From assembly GCA_963971575.1 (NCBI GenBank), contig OZ020616.1, forward strand, positions 29,926,306-29,990,305: a stretch of 64,000 nucleotides of DNA. The letters run 5' to 3'. The stretch comes from Liopterus haemorrhoidalis (lineage: Eukaryota; Arthropoda; Insecta; Coleoptera; Dytiscidae). The translations under genes and the position numbers were made by a program. This document shows, one piece after another, positions 11,050 to 22,339 of the stretch (positions are counted from its first letter, which is position 1; each line of letters opens with the position of its first letter). The notes beneath the pieces are model-generated. The model saw nothing but the letters and a program-made list of their open reading frames with translations. It did not search any database and had not been told where the DNA came from.

Positions 11050-11984
11050 CAGTGGAACCTCTATATTCGTCATTAACCGGTTCCTGGGGGTGTAAAGAAT
11101 ATAGAATATGACGAATATAGTAACAAATTTTCCCATAAGAAATAACTGAAATTCACATAATCTGTTTCCAACTCCTAAAACTAGTACAAAAATTTTAAAA
11201 AATGTTGTTTAAACTTTAATTTTATAGTACTAAATAGATAAACATAGTGGTAGAAGTGGAAAAGGAGGAAGGTTAATGTTGAAAACAAAAGTTACTATCA
11301 ATTAAAACAAAACAGCCAATAGTAATTCCAATGCTGATCATGGGGTCTGTTTTGTCGATGATTTAGCAGCACTCGTTTTAACAAGGAATTTGTCCAATGT
11401 TGTCTGTTTTTGTCTGTTCTGTAAAACCTTCCTGGAGTAGTCAGTCACATTATCGTTAAATGAATTTCAGCACCTTAGAGGTAAACTGTATCAAGTCACA
11501 TTTTTAACAGAAATTACATTTTAGTGCCAAGTGACTTAATACTTTATAGTCCGTCGATTGGAAAATAATTTGGAACTATAGCTCTAGCCAGTTTCAATAT
11601 ACGTTGCTTTAAAACTGTATCAAGTCGATCAACGCAAGGAAATAAACAATCTTAAATCGTCTTTTCTGAGCTGTTTATCATTTGTGACTTAATACAAGTT
11701 ACCTCTGAGTTGCTGATTTATGTTTTGGTTGACTTAAGCAAAATTTGGGTGCCAGTTTTCGACTATATTCTGCCCAATTAGATAGCATTTCATTGATGTC
11801 AGCGTTAGGTATGGATGCTTTACTCGATTCTTCCTCTCCAGACGAATTCACCTCCGCGGCGGCGGTGGGAGTGACGACGAATACGGAAAATACTAACGAA
11901 TATGGGGGACAAAAATTGTCATCAAAATGTGACGAATATCGAATATTACGAATATGGACGTTGACGAATATAGAGGTTCCACTG
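11050..11984 (-). mobile_element. pogo/Tigger-type element, internally deleted
   Basis: Perfect inverted ends begin CAGTGGAACCTCTATATTCG, the pogo/Tigger pattern, and TA flanks both sides (11048-11049, 11985-11986). The subterminal regions repeat ATATTCGTCA-like words. At 935 bp it is much shorter than an autonomous pogo element. Only C-terminal transposase traces remain, on the minus strand. Confidence 0.85.
11340..11900 (-). pseudogene. pogo/Tigger transposase C-terminal relic
   Basis: The minus strand gives an acidic, Ser/Glu-rich stretch (EVNSSGEEESSKASIPNAD, then NWAEYSRKLA) and, further on, DYSRKVLQNRQKQTTLDKF with a stop soon after. The TLDKF ending resembles C-termini of pogo/Tigger/jerky-type transposases. 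The DDE catalytic core is absent. The two pieces are out of register, so it is a pseudogene inside the TA-flanked element. Confidence 0.55.
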
Positions 11985-11986
11985 TA

Positions 11987-13440
11987 TATCCATTTATTAT
12001 TTCCACACAAACGTCTGAAATCTTCAAATTTATATAAAATACTAAATTTGTTATATGTGTCATTTAGTGTTGTTTATATAAGCAAATTTAAACACGTCCA
12101 GTAGTACTCAAATGGAATATTATACTATTTACACGATCGGTAATTTCATATGCACCAACCCAATATATATGTAATTCCTAATGTTGGTAGAGGGACTCTA
12201 AACCAATATTAAGCGTTTACATGATTGTAACATCAGGTTTTAGTTCACTAATACAATTTGAACAAGTGAATTAGTTAAACCTAGAATTAATTTTGACTTT
12301 CAACTAAATCGTGAGTTGTAAACGTTTACATCAAGATTTAAAGTGATACGTTTTTTTTCTTCGAAAGTAGTAGTGCATGGAAACTAAGTAATTTATTAGC
12401 TTCAGTTACATATAAATTTTTCTGTGCTAGTAAAATACACCACCATTTTTAATTGTACTTCTAGTATTTAGTTCACTGAAGTACAGTATTGTGCATAAAA
12501 TTGTAAAAACTGTGCTATCATGATATTTAATTGCTATTAGAGCAAAAACAGGTAGTTAAAATCAAACATCTTTGTTTAAATTAAACTAATTAAATGTAAC
12601 ATTGTATTAAATAAATATATAGAGTTACTTGAAAGTTTATATCTGCTAAAAATACAATAAGTTTAAACAGAACAGAGGGAACATAAAAAAGACGTAACTA
12701 ACTACGTTATCCAGCATCTGGTTTGGATCAAGTCGGTAAATTAAATGATGAGATAATAGCCATTGAAAATTCCACACCCACACATATGAGGTAATTCCAT
12801 CCTCTAAATGACATATCACGTAATTATATTGAAGTAAATGGGACAAATAATAGTCGGAACACAAAGAGGAGTCAACGATGTGTGCTTCCTCTTGCCTCAC
12901 CTGCCTAACAATTGACTATCGCCCGGAAAAAAGACATCCAATCAAATCTCGTTGTTAGATCTAAATAAATATGGCGTAATTTTATTGATCAATTATCTTT
13001 AATCTCTGTCTATTCTTAGAATTCAATGAACAATACCATTTACTCTTTAATAGGAATTAAGTGCTTAATAACAGATAACTAGTAATATAACTTCGCAGTA
13101 CATGGTTCTGACATACAATAATACCTTACATAGCGCGGCTTTGAATAACGCAGGCTTGTTATTATTAGTTGCCCTTATTTATTTATAATACTGTTATTTA
13201 CAGATCACAGGGCGTGGGTTAAATTCCCGTTAACTCCGCTTCGGAATTTTTACTTTTTAATGCAGTGCAAATTAGCTCAATATTTTCAAATAATTAATAC
13301 TTGAATAAGTGAAGAATAGTCAAAAAACCTTACTACTTTCGTTTAAAATAATTCCTATAATAAATACGAAACAATACATATTTTTATATTAATGTTTTAT
13401 TTGGGCCTTGTAATTGTTTGTCGAATAAAATGTTGGCCAA
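11987..13440. other. Unassigned AT-rich tract
   Basis: No gene recognised. GGGTTAAATTCCC at about 13217 resembles a tRNA B box, but no A box accompanies it. Confidence 0.4.
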
Positions 13441-13544
13441 ATGCACGCCTCTTGCTGCTACACATATAAGCAGAGCCATAGCAATGTTTATGGCACCCTT
13501 GGCAAATAAAGTAAATTGATTAAAATTTATCTCTCCAAATCCAA

Positions 13545-13689
13545 GTTATGAGCAAAGAAAAGGTCTTCACTTCCCAAATAATACAATTGAAGAGCAAAAA
13601 AAAGGTCTTCACTCAGATACAAGTGATGACCTGACCTGCATTGGTGCCCCTCATCAGGCCACGCGCCCTTGTCAAACCTCGCGCCACTG
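13545..13689. mobile_element. hAT MITE right part with AGGTCTTCACT hairpin units
   Basis: Two copies of AAGGTCTTCACT and one GTGATGACCT precede GCGCCACTG, which is an hAT right terminus in complement. The internal hairpin words are those of the MITEs at 30226, 35395 and 45958. The left end is not clear. Confidence 0.45.
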
Positions 13690-14625
13690 TCAAATGCCCC
13701 GATGCCAACCCGTTGAGCAATTCTCATGAAATTTACGAATTTTCAACTAATGCTGCTCGAGTATCGTTCATTAGTTGTTCAATGATGTTGCCCTGTTGGT
13801 ATAGATGTCGCAGGAGTTTTGAGTAATCTGTTTTTAGTAAAGAAATAAGTAAGTTCACTAGTAAAATAACTAGTAATTGTGCTAAAAACGTATTATTCAA
13901 TATTCCTTCGACGTCCTTTAAGACGTAAGATAACCCCACAGAAAAAGGCTGGAACGTTCAACCTGGAAGGTGCTTTATAACTGCTAAGAATTGGACACTA
14001 TATTTAGAGGGTCACCGTAATTGAAATCTGATTTTCGTTATACGTTTTAATAATAGCGTTGGTGAATCGCAGATGTTCATAACAAATTTTCCACGTCTCC
14101 ACTGTTTGATTATCAAATATGAACTGTCAAAATCGAACCAGATCAAAATGACTGCCGATATGTCAATTTGATCAACCAGTAGGTACTTATTTATGCATAA
14201 AGAACATAGTGAATCGAAATGTCTCGGCAAGTAAGTGAATTTCTTATAAAGGGGATTAATAATCAGAATTTTCCATGTTCCATACGCGACCATAGGCGTT
14301 GGGAAAGTTTTGATATTATCATTAGTCAATCCGGCAGGCGAATATGTAGACTCAGGCGTGCACCTCATAGTACAGGTTTGAGCCTTACCCCCAAGATCAC
14401 AAAAATATATTTTTTTAAATCTTGAATTTGACTATTTGCAATTTTCATATCAGTAAATACGAACATGCACCATCTTTATAAGATGGAAACGGGCCAAAGG
14501 GTCTTTAGCGACCAGCTTCCATCTTGAAACTTTTGAATTTCTAAAGATGTTATCACGAAAAAAAAAATACCTTCTGAGCCCTTCTGACCTAAGAATAGAC
14601 TTAAAGTGCGAAATGGAAGGGAAAT
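13690..14625. other. Unassigned tract
   Basis: Several short open frames overlap on both strands without recognisable content. A small inverted repeat, AAGATGGAA with TTCCATCTT, lies at about 14480-14526. Confidence 0.4.
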
Positions 14626-14630
14626 ATGTT
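14626..14630. repeat. Target-site duplication, left
   Basis: ATGTT directly precedes the LTR element and is repeated directly after it at 22255-22259. Confidence 0.9.
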
Positions 14631-15030
14631 ATAACGTATATTACGGCCAGACTCCAGCGTTATATAGTTGGCATACGCCAGCGTCCGCTCAGCTCTCTGA
14701 TCGGTCGCTAAAAACCTAAATGGGGAAAAATATGAATTCCGTAACCACTGTGAAGTGACTCCAGTGGCTATCAGCTGTCCAGGGCAAGGTAGAAGGCCGC
14801 CAGCCCAGTCTAGAGGTAAATGTGACTATGCAGGGTGGTCCTGTAATTATCAATGTCGATGTGCGGCCTAAAATTTATACGGCGCCAGTCACTTCGCTTC
14901 TATTGCCCTAAATTCTGGAAGAAAAATAAAACCCCAGGGGAAGGAATAGAGTTCTCGTGATAGAAACACCAAAATTCTCAATAACCAAATTTATTAACAA
15001 AAAAAAATCAGTAACTAACAAATAGTAATA

Positions 15031-15190
15031 ACAAAATAAATACTATTCGTTAAACGAATATTGAATACGCAAAATCTATAAACAAAATAAATTATCCACT
15101 AAATGAATACTCAATACGCAAAATCTATAAACAAAATAAATTATTCACTAAATGAATACTCAATACGCAAAATCTATAACCAAAATATTA
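15031..15190. repeat. 49-bp tandem repeat inside 3' LTR
   Basis: About 3.2 units, with unit starts at 15052, 15101 and 15150, each containing CAATACGCAAAATCTATAA. The first unit is slightly diverged. The repeat recurs at 19718-19877 in the other LTR. Confidence 0.9.
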
Positions 15191-17116
15191 AGAATTACAA
15201 GATCAATGACCAGTTGAATATTCCCTTTTTAGTTCGGAGTACGACAAAGTTAATACAAAAAAAAATAAATTATTTAATCTACGAGCAAAATATCTAAGTT
15301 AAATCCAAAATTTAGAAAACTAAGTACTCACAAATGGCCAAAGGAAATTAAACAACTGAATCTTTAACCGGTAATTAATTACAATTTAAACTAACAACTG
15401 AATTACTTGCGGTATAAATACCCAGTAACATGTGATTGGATTACTTATGCTACAACTGCCCTAGGGCTACGTGAACTTTTGCACAGGAATATTATACCAC
15501 AGTGATTAATTACGTTGAAAAAAATGGTAACGGTATTCCGGTTGGCAATACCGTTAGGAAAAATCTGGAAGAGTTTTAGAATCGGAAAGCCAGCGCTTGT
15601 TCAAAACCCGATTTAAATTTTTTACTACAATTCTCTCGCCTTAATACTATTGAAATCCCAATCAGTCTATTGGCAACGAAGTCGCGTGATTCAAGAATCC
15701 ATCGTTGTCAAGAGACTGGCTCCATATATCCCCTTTTACTCTTAAAAACCCGTGATACGTCAACAAAAAAATCTCCGCGAGATGCCAAAAAAAATGACGC
15801 ACCACCCTACCCACTGACTCAACGGAAATGATCAAAATTTAAAAAAATTATCGAGACAAAAAAATTAAGGAAGACTGGTCAAAAAAAAATAAATAAAAAA
15901 AAACGATGCTTGTGGCTGAGGTTCTGCCCGATTGAAGTTAACGTTAATTCCTCCCCCTATAATACAAACCCGATCCTTGATAACGTGAACAGCAAGTAAC
16001 ACGAATACTTGACCAGTAAGTATTCAAAGTAAGGAGTAACCTGCGTGTTTGAAAGCTAATTCACAACCTCCAGTTATCAAGGAAAATACTATACAGACAG
16101 ACTGAATTTACATTACGCGGCAAAAATTAAAAATGAGCGATTCGTGAACCAAAAATTATTGTACCTCCAAAAATAATACGGTGACGACACAGTCCACCCG
16201 TACACGCAACAGCGTACTCAATAAATCCAAAACTATCTCAATAACTCAAAAATATCTCAAGATACAACAAAACTTGAGAAACCTCAATGCATTTCAGCTA
16301 ATAATACAGTACAAATAATAACACACACTTAATAATCATGGCCATAACTCATAAGGGTGTACCAGACGCAGCTCTACACTATTAACGTTAAGAATCACAA
16401 AAAAAAACATCCCCAAACGGGAATTCCAATACGTTAATAGGGCAGAGTCGCTTCTGTTACAAAATTTCAAACATTTCCAAAGTATACTCAGCTGAAACAC
16501 AGGAATTCTCGCAACACCCTGTAGCAACAGGTCTCAATTGATACAATAATTTTCACGCTACATCTTCCACGGATCGCTCCAAAATCGGCTCTTCAACCCT
16601 TACATGTGGGGGACAATAAATCTCGAAAGCAGGATCCTCGCTCGAGAAAGAATACTCAACTTAGGCCCGTCCATGTTGCCACTAAATTTACAAAATACAG
16701 AGAAATACTTTACATTAGAACACTGGATTATTCAAAACTGATCAGCGGGTAACACTGTATAAAAGAAACATACCTCGGTGTTTTAGTGGCGAAACGTCGT
16801 AACTCAATTGCCATCTAGGGGTAGAAAACTCCTAATTCCGACGTAAGTCGCGTTTTGCATTCCCAAAACATGATGTATCACGTGCCTTTTCCGCTTAGCG
16901 AATCCACAGGTGAACTGCATTATCTTCTCAAATAATTTTCACAAAAACTTGTGGAATAAAAATTTGGCACGTGTTACTGAGTCTCCACCCCTTAGGGAAC
17001 CTCTATACTTCTTGAATTACGACATTGAAGAGACAAAATGGCATATAACATTCCATTATATATGCCCCCCCTTCACCACTTCCACCTTTCCTACAACTGT
17101 CTGATGGACACTAGAC

Positions 17117-17138
17117 TCACGTGGGCAAAACCACGTGA
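17117..17138. promoter_or_regulatory. E-box hairpin in LTR
   Basis: TCACGTGG, a 6-base loop, then CCACGTGA: a perfect 8-bp inverted repeat holding two CACGTG E-box palindromes. It lies in the outer U3-like half of the LTR, where promoter or enhancer elements are expected. A regulatory role is an inference. Confidence 0.5.
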
Positions 17139-17567
17139 CTCAGACAGTTATCAAAAATGACAACATTCTTTCTTATCGGCGTTAAAAATCACGAATGTCA
17201 ACATTGTATTTTATTACAAGTTGTAAGTATGTTCCTTATATACGTAATACACGCTAATAGTCTGTAATTTCCAGGTTCTAATGAAGTATTCATACTCCAA
17301 AATGCAAAAGAATGTGATTATTCCCATGTGTCAAAATGACATAACCTAAAAGTTTTTGACAGAATACGAGAATTCAGATGTTAATTTATATTTCTGTAGC
17401 AAGAACGGCTACTTTTAAGTAGATTGTCAGGAGGCTAGTCAGTTGGTTTCGCAAAAATACACAATACTGTATCCTTTAATGAGAATAGCATAAGTTTTTG
17501 TACGTTAAGGTAGGTTACGTTAAGGTAGTTTTGTAAGCGGTGGTGTCAGCTTAGATAGGCCGTAACA

Positions 17568-17578
17568 ACTCCCCCTTT
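17568..17578 (-). other. Polypurine tract
   Basis: On the minus strand it reads AAAGGGGGAGT directly before TGTTACGG of the 3' LTR, the expected place for plus-strand priming. Its position confirms the element's orientation. Confidence 0.85.
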
Positions 17579-19231
17579 GCTTAAAAAGAGACGCGGGTCT
17601 CTAAAGACCCCGTATCTTTATACTAAATTGCATTCGCACGAAACAATCGCTCAAAAAAAAAACTATCAATAAACTATTTACAATTCTATCCTACTTACAT
17701 CCTAAATAGTGGAACACACGGAATTCCTAACTAATTAGGGGTGGCGTTCGCGAAGACGCGGAAACAGCCACGGGAGGCAAGGTAGTTGCTGCAGACAACG
17801 AAGACAAGGTGCTAATGTGCAAAACGCACAGACGGGTATTATCACCAACAGGCCATGGAGGTGATAATATTGCCAACAAGGCAAGGAGGACGAGTAGGTT
17901 TGACGTCGCGCACACTGCGGATAAGCTCCAGCGAAAAACTAACGGCAGTCGGCGCCCTACAAAAAAAAGTTGGATTCCACTATTTCCTAACTAACTTTAT
18001 ACAACTACGAACTAGCTAAATCTATGCAACGCACTCATAATCTTAACTAAACCATTCACGAAGGGAATCTATCTCACACAAAAAGAAAGCCTAACTGACA
18101 CGCGTACCGACCTAACTGTCCTACGCTCACTTCTACGTACTTAACTTCACTCAAAATACAAAACGTTATTCACAAACGCACTAATAACTGCAATTCTAAC
18201 TTGCTATCTCAAATATCTCACCCAAAAATACGGGATTTCTCAAAACGACAACCAACTGACATGTCCGCTACGACAATTCCTACTTAACTCAAAAACAGTC
18301 TGACAAACGCATTAACAACAATGAATTTCTCTATATTCCACTTACTAGATCTGATTCGGTCCTGACCCGTGTACTCTAGGTCACGTCCAAAATATTTCCT
18401 AACCAGGAATCAAATATTGTACAACAAAAATCTCGGAGCAAGTCTACTGTTCTTCTCCAATACTCTAAACCGTTGAGTGATTCTCCTGGATAAACCAGCT
18501 CGGTATATAATACCGTAAATATGAGTAAACTAATTTTCCGCTAAGCGAATCCCGTGTGAATCTCAATGGTTCGCCCTAAACTGGCTCACCAATACAAATG
18601 TCTCTACCAGACACTGAACCCATTTGACAACCGAGTCACTCGGCTTGTCACCAATATAATTCAACATAACCAATGTTGCAATTACAATTCTACCAACAAT
18701 TGTTGCCATACAATGCAACACAAAATTTTCACAGGGATATACATTAGAGTCCTCTCACTCAATGTTACTAACAACTCAGACACAGTAACTTACTCACTCT
18801 TACAACAAAAAAAACTATTTAGCTCATCAACTGAGACTAACTCAAAATCTAAACAATGTGTACAATATGTCGTCCAAATACCGAACAGATCATAGCAATA
18901 CAACGACGAATAACATAGCGAAAGTAATCCAATCAACTTTTCAAACAAATAAATTAAATTTCATATTACGAGAACTCTTTAGGGTTGGGTTTAGGAACAA
19001 AAGGAATACAACCAATCAATATAAGACCCATATTTTCCTATTACACAAAAAAAATCCAAACAGCTCCAAACTGAAATAAAAATATGGTCTTCTCAAAAAC
19101 AGCCCCTCTCATCTCGGGCATCCAAATTATGTGATTCCTTCTCAGCAAACGCCTAAATCCACAAGCCTCACTCAGCAATATATAACGTCCTTTTCGGCAA
19201 AGGTCCGAAATACATAACGTTCCTTAACAAA
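17579..19231 (-). other. Non-coding interior of LTR element
   Basis: The plus strand is A/C-rich, so a transcript from the element strand would be U/G-rich. No retroviral domain was found. A 62-codon minus-strand open frame at 17727-17915 has a hydrophobic N-terminus (LLVLLALLAIL) but no recognised homologue; I do not call it a gene. Plus-strand frames at 18566-19079 are antisense to the element. Confidence 0.7.
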
Positions 19232-19290
19232 TCGAGCCCCACATTGCTTAACAAATGTGAGCTCCACGTTAGTTTGGCCCCACGTTGGGT
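19232..19290 (-). repeat. Array of decayed tRNA-Lys 3'-end-like motifs
   Basis: Three primer-site-like motifs precede the real one: TCGAGCCCCACATTG (19232-19246), GAGCTCCACGTT (19259-19270) and GGCCCCACGTTGGGT (19276-19290). CTTAACAAAT repeats between the first two. The first motif matches tRNA-Lys further into the T-loop than the true primer site does. Confidence 0.75.
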
Positions 19291-19292
19291 TG

Positions 19293-19310
19293 GCCCCACG
19301 TTGGGCGCCA
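19293..19310 (-). other. Primer-binding site for tRNA-Lys
   Basis: The plus strand reads GCCCCACGTTGGGCGCCA, which is the 3' end of insect tRNA-Lys(CUU) including the added CCA, as I recall its sequence. It lies 7 bases inside the 5' LTR (minus orientation). All 18 bases match. Confidence 0.9.
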
Positions 19311-19717
19311 GAAATATATAACGTATATTACGGCCAGACTCCAGCGTTATATAGTTGGCATACGCCAGCGTCCGCTCAGCTCTCTGATCGGTCGCTAAAA
19401 ACCTAAATGGGGAAAAATATGAATTCCGTAACCACTGTGAAGTGACTCCAGTGGCTATCAGCTGTCCAGGGCAAGGTAGAAGGCCGCCAGCCCAGTCTAG
19501 AGGTAAATGTGACTATGCAGGGTGGTCCTGTAATTATCAATGTCGATGTGCGGCCTAAAATTTATACGGCGCCAGTCACTTCGCTTCTATTGCCCTAAAT
19601 TCTGGAAGAAAAATAAAACCCCAGGGGAAGGAATAGAGTTCTCGTGATAGAAACACCAAAATTCTCAATAACCAAATTTATTAACAAAAAAAAATCAGTA
19701 ACTAACAAATAGTAATA

Positions 19718-19877
19718 ACAAAATAAATACTATTCGTTAAACGAATATTGAATACGCAAAATCTATAAACAAAATAAATTATCCACTAAATGAATACTCA
19801 ATACGCAAAATCTATAAACAAAATAAATTATTCACTAAATGAATACTCAATACGCAAAATCTATAACCAAAATATTA
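19718..19877. repeat. 49-bp tandem repeat inside 5' LTR
   Basis: Identical arrangement to 15031-15190. Confidence 0.9.
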
Positions 19878-21803
19878 AGAATTACAAGATCAATGACCAG
19901 TTGAATATTCCCTTTTTAGTTCGGAGTACGACAAAGTTAATACAAAAAAAAATAAATTATTTAATCTACGAGCAAAATATCTAAGTTAAATCCAAAATTT
20001 AGAAAACTAAGTACTCACAAATGGCCAAAGGAAATTAAACAACTGAATCTTTAACCGGTAATTAATTACAATTTAAACTAACAACTGAATTACTTGCGGT
20101 ATAAATACCCAGTAACATGTGATTGGATTACTTATGCTACAACTGCCCTAGGGCTACGTGAACTTTTGCACAGGAATATTATACCACAGTGATTAATTAC
20201 GTTGAAAAAAATGGTAACGGTATTCCGGTTGGCAATACCGTTAGGAAAAATCTGGAAGAGTTTTAGAATCGGAAAGCCAGCGCTTGTTCAAAACCCGATT
20301 TAAATTTTTTACTACAATTCTCTCGCCTTAATACTATTGAAATCCCAATCAGTCTATTGGCAACGAAGTCGCGTGATTCAAGAATCCATCGTTGTCAAGA
20401 GACTGGCTCCATATATCCCCTTTTACTCTTAAAAACCCGTGATACGTCAACAAAAAAATCTCCGCGAGATGCCAAAAAAAATGACGCACCACCCTACCCA
20501 CTGACTCAACGGAAATGATCAAAATTTAAAAAAATTATCGAGACAAAAAAATTAAGGAAGACTGGTCAAAAAAAAATAAATAAAAAAAAACGATGCTTGT
20601 GGCTGAGGTTCTGCCCGATTGAAGTTAACGTTAATTCCTCCCCCTATAATACAAACCCGATCCTTGATAACGTGAACAGCAAGTAACACGAATACTTGAC
20701 CAGTAAGTATTCAAAGTAAGGAGTAACCTGCGTGTTTGAAAGCTAATTCACAACCTCCAGTTATCAAGGAAAATACTATACAGACAGACTGAATTTACAT
20801 TACGCGGCAAAAATTAAAAATGAGCGATTCGTGAACCAAAAATTATTGTACCTCCAAAAATAATACGGTGACGACACAGTCCACCCGTACACGCAACAGC
20901 GTACTCAATAAATCCAAAACTATCTCAATAACTCAAAAATATCTCAAGATACAACAAAACTTGAGAAACCTCAATGCATTTCAGCTAATAATACAGTACA
21001 AATAATAACACACACTTAATAATCATGGCCATAACTCATAAGGGTGTACCAGACGCAGCTCTACACTATTAACGTTAAGAATCACAAAAAAAAACATCCC
21101 CAAACGGGAATTCCAATACGTTAATAGGGCAGAGTCGCTTCTGTTACAAAATTTCAAACATTTCCAAAGTATACTCAGCTGAAACACAGGAATTCTCGCA
21201 ACACCCTGTAGCAACAGGTCTCAATTGATACAATAATTTTCACGCTACATCTTCCACGGATCGCTCCAAAATCGGCTCTTCAACCCTTACATGTGGGGGA
21301 CAATAAATCTCGAAAGCAGGATCCTCGCTCGAGAAAGAATACTCAACTTAGGCCCGTCCATGTTGCCACTAAATTTACAAAATACAGAGAAATACTTTAC
21401 ATTAGAACACTGGATTATTCAAAACTGATCAGCGGGTAACACTGTATAAAAGAAACATACCTCGGTGTTTTAGTGGCGAAACGTCGTAACTCAATTGCCA
21501 TCTAGGGGTAGAAAACTCCTAATTCCGACGTAAGTCGCGTTTTGCATTCCCAAAACATGATGTATCACGTGCCTTTTCCGCTTAGCGAATCCACAGGTGA
21601 ACTGCATTATCTTCTCAAATAATTTTCACAAAAACTTGTGGAATAAAAATTTGGCACGTGTTACTGAGTCTCCACCCCTTAGGGAACCTCTATACTTCTT
21701 GAATTACGACATTGAAGAGACAAAATGGCATATAACATTCCATTATATATGCCCCCCCTTCACCACTTCCACCTTTCCTACAACTGTCTGATGGACACTA
21801 GAC

Positions 21804-21825
21804 TCACGTGGGCAAAACCACGTGA
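21804..21825. promoter_or_regulatory. E-box hairpin in LTR, second copy
   Basis: TCACGTGG/CCACGTGA hairpin as at 17117-17138. In this 5' LTR it would be upstream of the element's transcript. A regulatory role is inferred only from motif and place. Confidence 0.5.
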
Positions 21826-22254
21826 CTCAGACAGTTATCAAAAATGACAACATTCTTTCTTATCGGCGTTAAAAATCACGAATGTCAACATTGTATTTTA
21901 TTACAAGTTGTAAGTATGTTCCTTATATACGTAATACACGCTAATAGTCTGTAATTTCCAGGTTCTAATGAAGTATTCATACTCCAAAATGCAAAAGAAT
22001 GTGATTATTCCCATGTGTCAAAATGACATAACCTAAAAGTTTTTGACAGAATACGAGAATTCAGATGTTAATTTATATTTCTGTAGCAAGAACGGCTACT
22101 TTTAAGTAGATTGTCAGGAGGCTAGTCAGTTGGTTTCGCAAAAATACACAATACTGTATCCTTTAATGAGAATAGCATAAGTTTTTGTACGTTAAGGTAG
22201 GTTACGTTAAGGTAGTTTTGTAAGCGGTGGTGTCAGCTTAGATAGGCCGTAACA

Positions 22255-22259
22255 ATGTT
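22255..22259. repeat. Target-site duplication, right
   Basis: ATGTT, identical to 14626-14630. Confidence 0.9.
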
Positions 22260-22339
22260 CAAATTATTTTTTGTTTTTTTTATATACTCCGAACTACATA
22301 CAGCGCAAGAGTAAAGATACGAAAGTGTTTAAATCAAAA

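Larger units (their letters stand above)
14631..17567 (-). repeat. 3' LTR (2,937 bp)
   Basis: Copy of 19318-22254. It holds a 49-bp tandem repeat (15031-15190), a TTTATT at 14991-14996 that reads AATAAA on the element strand and could be its polyadenylation signal, and a CACGTG hairpin at 17117-17138. Open frames of 63-64 codons inside it occur identically in both LTRs and look fortuitous. Confidence 0.92.
14631..22254 (-). mobile_element. LARD-like LTR retrotransposon, minus strand
   Basis: A 7,624-bp unit with two direct 2,937-bp LTRs around 1,750 bp of internal sequence. On the minus strand the order is 5' LTR (19318-22254), tRNA-Lys primer site, non-coding interior, polypurine tract, 3' LTR (14631-17567). 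The LTR begins TGTTACGG and ends ACGTTAT on that strand. A perfect 5-bp duplication, ATGTT on the plus strand, flanks it. No gag, protease, RT, RNase H or integrase reading exists in any frame, so it needs proteins from another element. Very long LTRs plus a non-coding interior fit the large retrotransposon derivative (LARD) type. The LTR copies keep a constant offset of 4,687 bases with no indel and no difference that I noticed, so the insertion is recent. Confidence 0.93.
19318..22254 (-). repeat. 5' LTR (2,937 bp)
   Basis: Same sequence as 14631-17567 at a constant 4,687-base offset. It contains the same 49-bp tandem repeat (19718-19877) and the CACGTG hairpin (21804-21825). The element promoter should lie here, reading toward lower coordinates. 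Confidence 0.92.

Noticed and set aside
11745..12104. 119-codon plus-strand open frame
   Set aside because: Runs out through the transposon's right inverted end into flanking DNA and is antisense to the transposase relic.
13443..13689. Complete hAT MITE with CCAAATGC/TCAAATGC flanks
   Set aside because: The left end after CCAAATGC does not mirror the right end, so only the right part is annotated.
14012..14368. 118-codon minus-strand open frame
   Set aside because: No motif, no neighbours, and overlapped by an open frame on the other strand.
15031..15190. Regular 49-bp repeats considered as a CRISPR array
   Set aside because: Units are tandem without unique spacers, and the setting is a eukaryotic retrotransposon LTR.
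15103..15297. 64-codon frame repeated at 19790-19984
   Set aside because: It arises from the 49-bp tandem repeat and is present twice only because the LTR is duplicated.
16336..16527. 63-codon minus-strand frame repeated at 21023-21214
   Set aside because: It is sense to the element but lies within the LTR, has no recognised domain and is duplicated only through the LTRs.
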